Below, in pieces: positions 62,034 through 64,000 of a DNA stretch of 64,000 nucleotides (the stretch's first letter is position 1; each line of letters opens with the position of its first letter). The notes beneath the pieces are model-generated. The model did no database searches. It saw only the letters and a program-made list of their open reading frames with translations, and was not told the origin of the DNA. The stretch is from Arachnia propionica (GTDB lineage Bacteria; Actinomycetota; Actinomycetes; Propionibacteriales; Propionibacteriaceae), in contig NZ_CP146373.1 in the NCBI RefSeq assembly GCF_037055325.1, forward strand, positions 620,001 to 684,000, written 5' to 3'. The position numbers and the translations under genes are program-made.

Positions 62034-64000
62034 TCAGCTATCGCGTCGCGCTGGTGAAGTGAACCTATTGGTGAAGTCTTTGGCCGTAAGTCCGAACGAG
62101 GCGAGCAACTTCCCGACGCCAGCCGCGTCGCGGAAGGTGTCGTTCGCGGCAAGGGCAATCGCATAGTTACGAATGGCACTGCGGAGGGAGTCCAGCTTCT
62201 CCTTGGTGACGACACGACAGCCGATCGGGACAGCAGCCTTCTTGTCGAATACCGCGTTAGCGTGCACCAGCACTGGCGTCGCAGCGGTCTTCGTGCCGTA
62301 CAACTGCCGGAACCAGTCCATCGCGTTGGAGAGTTGCTCGGCGTGCTTCTTGTAGACCGGGTTCGACTCCTTTACCTGGTTCTTAGCTTCGATGATGTGG
62401 AAGGACCTATCAGCCAGTGCCCACAGGTTGTCTGGTCCACGGCCGGTGTCCCGCTCGGGACGCTGGCCATTGAAGCCGATATGATCCGCCAAGTTGTGCC
62501 ATGCCTGCTCGAAAGCTTCGGCGCGCACATTCCACGAAAGGTCCTCCAACAGCGCATTGACACCTAGCAGCAACTCGTTGCCTGAGGTGTAGCGTTGTTG
62601 AAGGTTGGCTGATGCCGACGCGCCTTGCTCCAGCGTTGGTGCCGACAGCTTTTCGTATTCGACGCCTTCCATAGGGCGCAGGACACTGCGATTCTTCCGG
62701 TTCGCCGACTTCTGGGTCTGCTGAGCCTGAACAGGGTTGATGCGATGCTCGTAGGCAGCGTACTGCTGCAGCACGTAGCCTTCCTCAGCCGGGCCGTCCG
62801 CGGCTTCGACTGCCCGCCGCATCGCTTTCAGCGCAGCGTTGAAATCGCCAGCGACGGCATGTTCGAAGGCTTCGCGGCTGGCCACCGATAGCTCACTGAC
62901 GTTGGCCTGCTCGTATCGCAGAGGAGCAAGAGTGGCACGGCTGATCGCCAGCCAGTCTGGATCACGGTTGAGACACTGGAGGGCAGCCTCCTTCAGCGTA
63001 TCCAGGCTGGTACCTTCCAGCTGCGCTGCGATCCTTTCGGACAGCTTGAGCTGAGCGCGGGTGGCGGGGGAAAAGCAGTCGCGAGCTCCGTTCCCGTGCA
63101 GGCGCTCAGCCAGCCGGTTGTCGAGCAGGAAGACGACACAGTGGTCGTCGTTGGAGCGTGTAGCACGGCCCATCCCTTGTTCAAGCCGCTGCACCTGTCG
63201 CGCCACCAGTAGCTCGGAGCCTGCCAGTTGCGACTGGTCGACTCGTTCTGTTCCTGACATGGCCTCAGGAAGACCATCAACCACGAGAACGTGACAGACG
63301 TCGCCGGGGAGATCTACGCCGTCGTACCGATTAATGAGAACGACCAGACCTAGGCCCGGGTTCTGGCGCAGTTGGTCGATGCCCCGCGTCAACGTGTCCT
63401 TGGCTAGGACAAACTTGGCGTAGGGCCGCCAGTACTCCGCTCTACGCTCGCTCGGTACGATTACGACGATGTTGCGCGTGGCGGCAAGGTCGACGATGAG
63501 GTCCCGGATCTCATCGTCGGCTGCTGTGGGGTGTGTCTGCTGTGGGACGAGAATCAGACGATCACCGATATCGCCGGCGCTGGCCGGCGTTATCGGATTT
63601 GCCACGGCTTTCGGGTCGGCACCTAGGTGTCTTACCAAGATGCCGTCGTCGGCGAGCGTTGCCGTCAAATAGATGCGGCGCTCGGCCTGGCTGAACCCGG
63701 TAACGATGTCGGAAGGCAGGCACGGCGCTTCGATCTCAAGTGCGTCGGAGGTAAACACCGCGCGAGAGATTGGCAGTGCATCAGCGATGAGCGGCCACGA
63801 GAACTGATAGTCGCCTTCGTTCGTCAGGGGCTGCAGGGTGGTGATGACCTCGCGCTGCTTCTCGGCCCAAGACCAATAGGGGACCTGTTGAACACCGCTG
63901 CTCGACTTTGCCTTGAGCGCAACGAATCCGGCTGGCGACTGATCTTCGAGCGTTGACTCAAACAGCGCTAGGAGCTTTTCGTAGGCGTCATGCTCGCTCG
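62034..64000 (-). CDS. XPD/DinG-like helicase with C-terminal PD-(D/E)XK-like domain, partial
   Basis: The frame is open to the right edge, so the N-terminal part (Walker A/B) lies outside. Visible are motif III-like IYLTATLADDG, motif V-like LVVLINRYDGVDLPGD and motif VI LEQGMGRATRSNDDHCVVFLLD of superfamily 2 XPD/DinG-type helicases. A helical linker follows. Near the C terminus, GRGPDNLWALADRSF and HIIEAKNQ (EAK at about 62390), then a helix with HAEQLSNAM, match the PD-(D/E)XK nuclease pattern (Asp, ExK, helix Gln). Helicase-nuclease fusions are common in phage defence, so this is a candidate effector. The neighbouring XRE and HTH genes suit an island, but the other components, if any, are out of view. 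Confidence 0.7.
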   Translation of the reverse strand, partial: SEHDAYEKLLALFESTLEDQSPAGFVALKAKSSSGVQQVPYWSWAEKQREVITTLQPLTNEGDYQFSWPLIADALPISRAVFTSDALEIEAPCLPSDIVTGFSQAERRIYLTATLADDGILVRHLGADPKAVANPITPASAGDIGDRLILVPQQTHPTAADDEIRDLIVDLAATRNIVVIVPSERRAEYWRPYAKFVLAKDTLTRGIDQLRQNPGLGLVVLINRYDGVDLPGDVCHVLVVDGLPEAMSGTERVDQSQLAGSELLVARQVQRLEQGMGRATRSNDDHCVVFLLDNRLAERLHGNGARDCFSPATRAQLKLSERIAAQLEGTSLDTLKEAALQCLNRDPDWLAISRATLAPLRYEQANVSELSVASREAFEHAVAGDFNAALKAMRRAVEAADGPAEEGYVLQQYAAYEHRINPVQAQQTQKSANRKNRSVLRPMEGVEYEKLSAPTLEQGASASANLQQRYTSGNELLLGVNALLEDLSWNVRAEAFEQAWHNLADHIGFNGQRPERDTGRGPDNLWALADRSFHIIEAKNQVKESNPVYKKHAEQLSNAMDWFRQLYGTKTAATPVLVHANAVFDKKAAVPIGCRVVTKEKLDSLRSAIRNYAIALAANDTFRDAAGVGKLLASFGLTAKDFTNRFTSPARRDS

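Overview
The window is a high-G+C actinobacterial chromosome segment. Several features fit Propionibacteriaceae or a close relative such as Arachnia or Tessaracoccus: the late-competence order comEA-comEC-holA beside rpsT and lepA, a DUF4192 protein, GTG starts, ATGA/GTGA start-stop overlaps and DtxR/IdeR-type iron boxes. This placement is inferred from gene content and not proven. No rRNA, tRNA or CRISPR array was recognised.

Layout. 1-2.8 kb: an edge-truncated SDR, then an NAD-kinase-like + SPFH operon facing an NrtR-type Nudix regulator across an AT-rich operator region. 3-9 kb: a DinB protein with a divergent WYL regulator, hemW, and a sugar ABC importer (binding lipoprotein plus two permeases), followed by a methyltransferase remnant. 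9-17 kb: conserved core (lepA, rpsT, a DUF1846 protein, holA, comEC, comEA). 17-22.5 kb: a secreted 5'-nucleotidase preceded by 11-bp phased repeats, an acyltransferase and a NarL-type two-component pair. 22.5-31.5 kb: an FAD/Fe-S 2-hydroxyacid dehydrogenase with a possible iron box, a PfkB kinase, a DUF4192 protein, a DMT transporter, an L,D-transpeptidase lipoprotein, a YgjP-like metallopeptidase and an orphan FetB-like permease. 31.5-35.3 kb: a YhaN/YhaO (SbcCD-like) ATPase-nuclease pair. 35.3-45 kb: transporters and regulators (ArsR with an amber codon, MFS, methyltransferase, cupin, hydrolase, TetR, ABC-2 exporter), L-serine dehydratase and a YeiH transporter.

45-59 kb is a decay zone. 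It holds a half-length catecholate-AMP ligase, a frameshifted MFS gene under a near-perfect iron box, and one apparently intact IS3-family element (terminal inverted repeats and AGAA on both sides) placed at the junction between a truncated sugar epimerase and a second, dead IS3-family copy. Next come a 7-copy heptanucleotide repeat in an SDR remnant, a broken NAD-epimerase/TspO fusion, and a photolyase frameshifted by an 8-bp duplication. SDR, FAD amine oxidase, TspO, photolyase and SRPBCC together look like a degraded light/photo-oxidative-stress module.

59.2-64 kb looks acquired. It has small HTH proteins, one with a perfect operator palindrome, an unrecognised two-TM protein with nested palindromes in its coding sequence, a low-G+C coiled-coil protein, a transposase scrap, and the C-terminal part of an XPD/DinG-like helicase fused to a PD-(D/E)XK-like domain. 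The helicase runs off the right edge and is the best candidate here for an undescribed (possibly defence) system. The SPFH/NAD-kinase-like/NrtR locus is the second.
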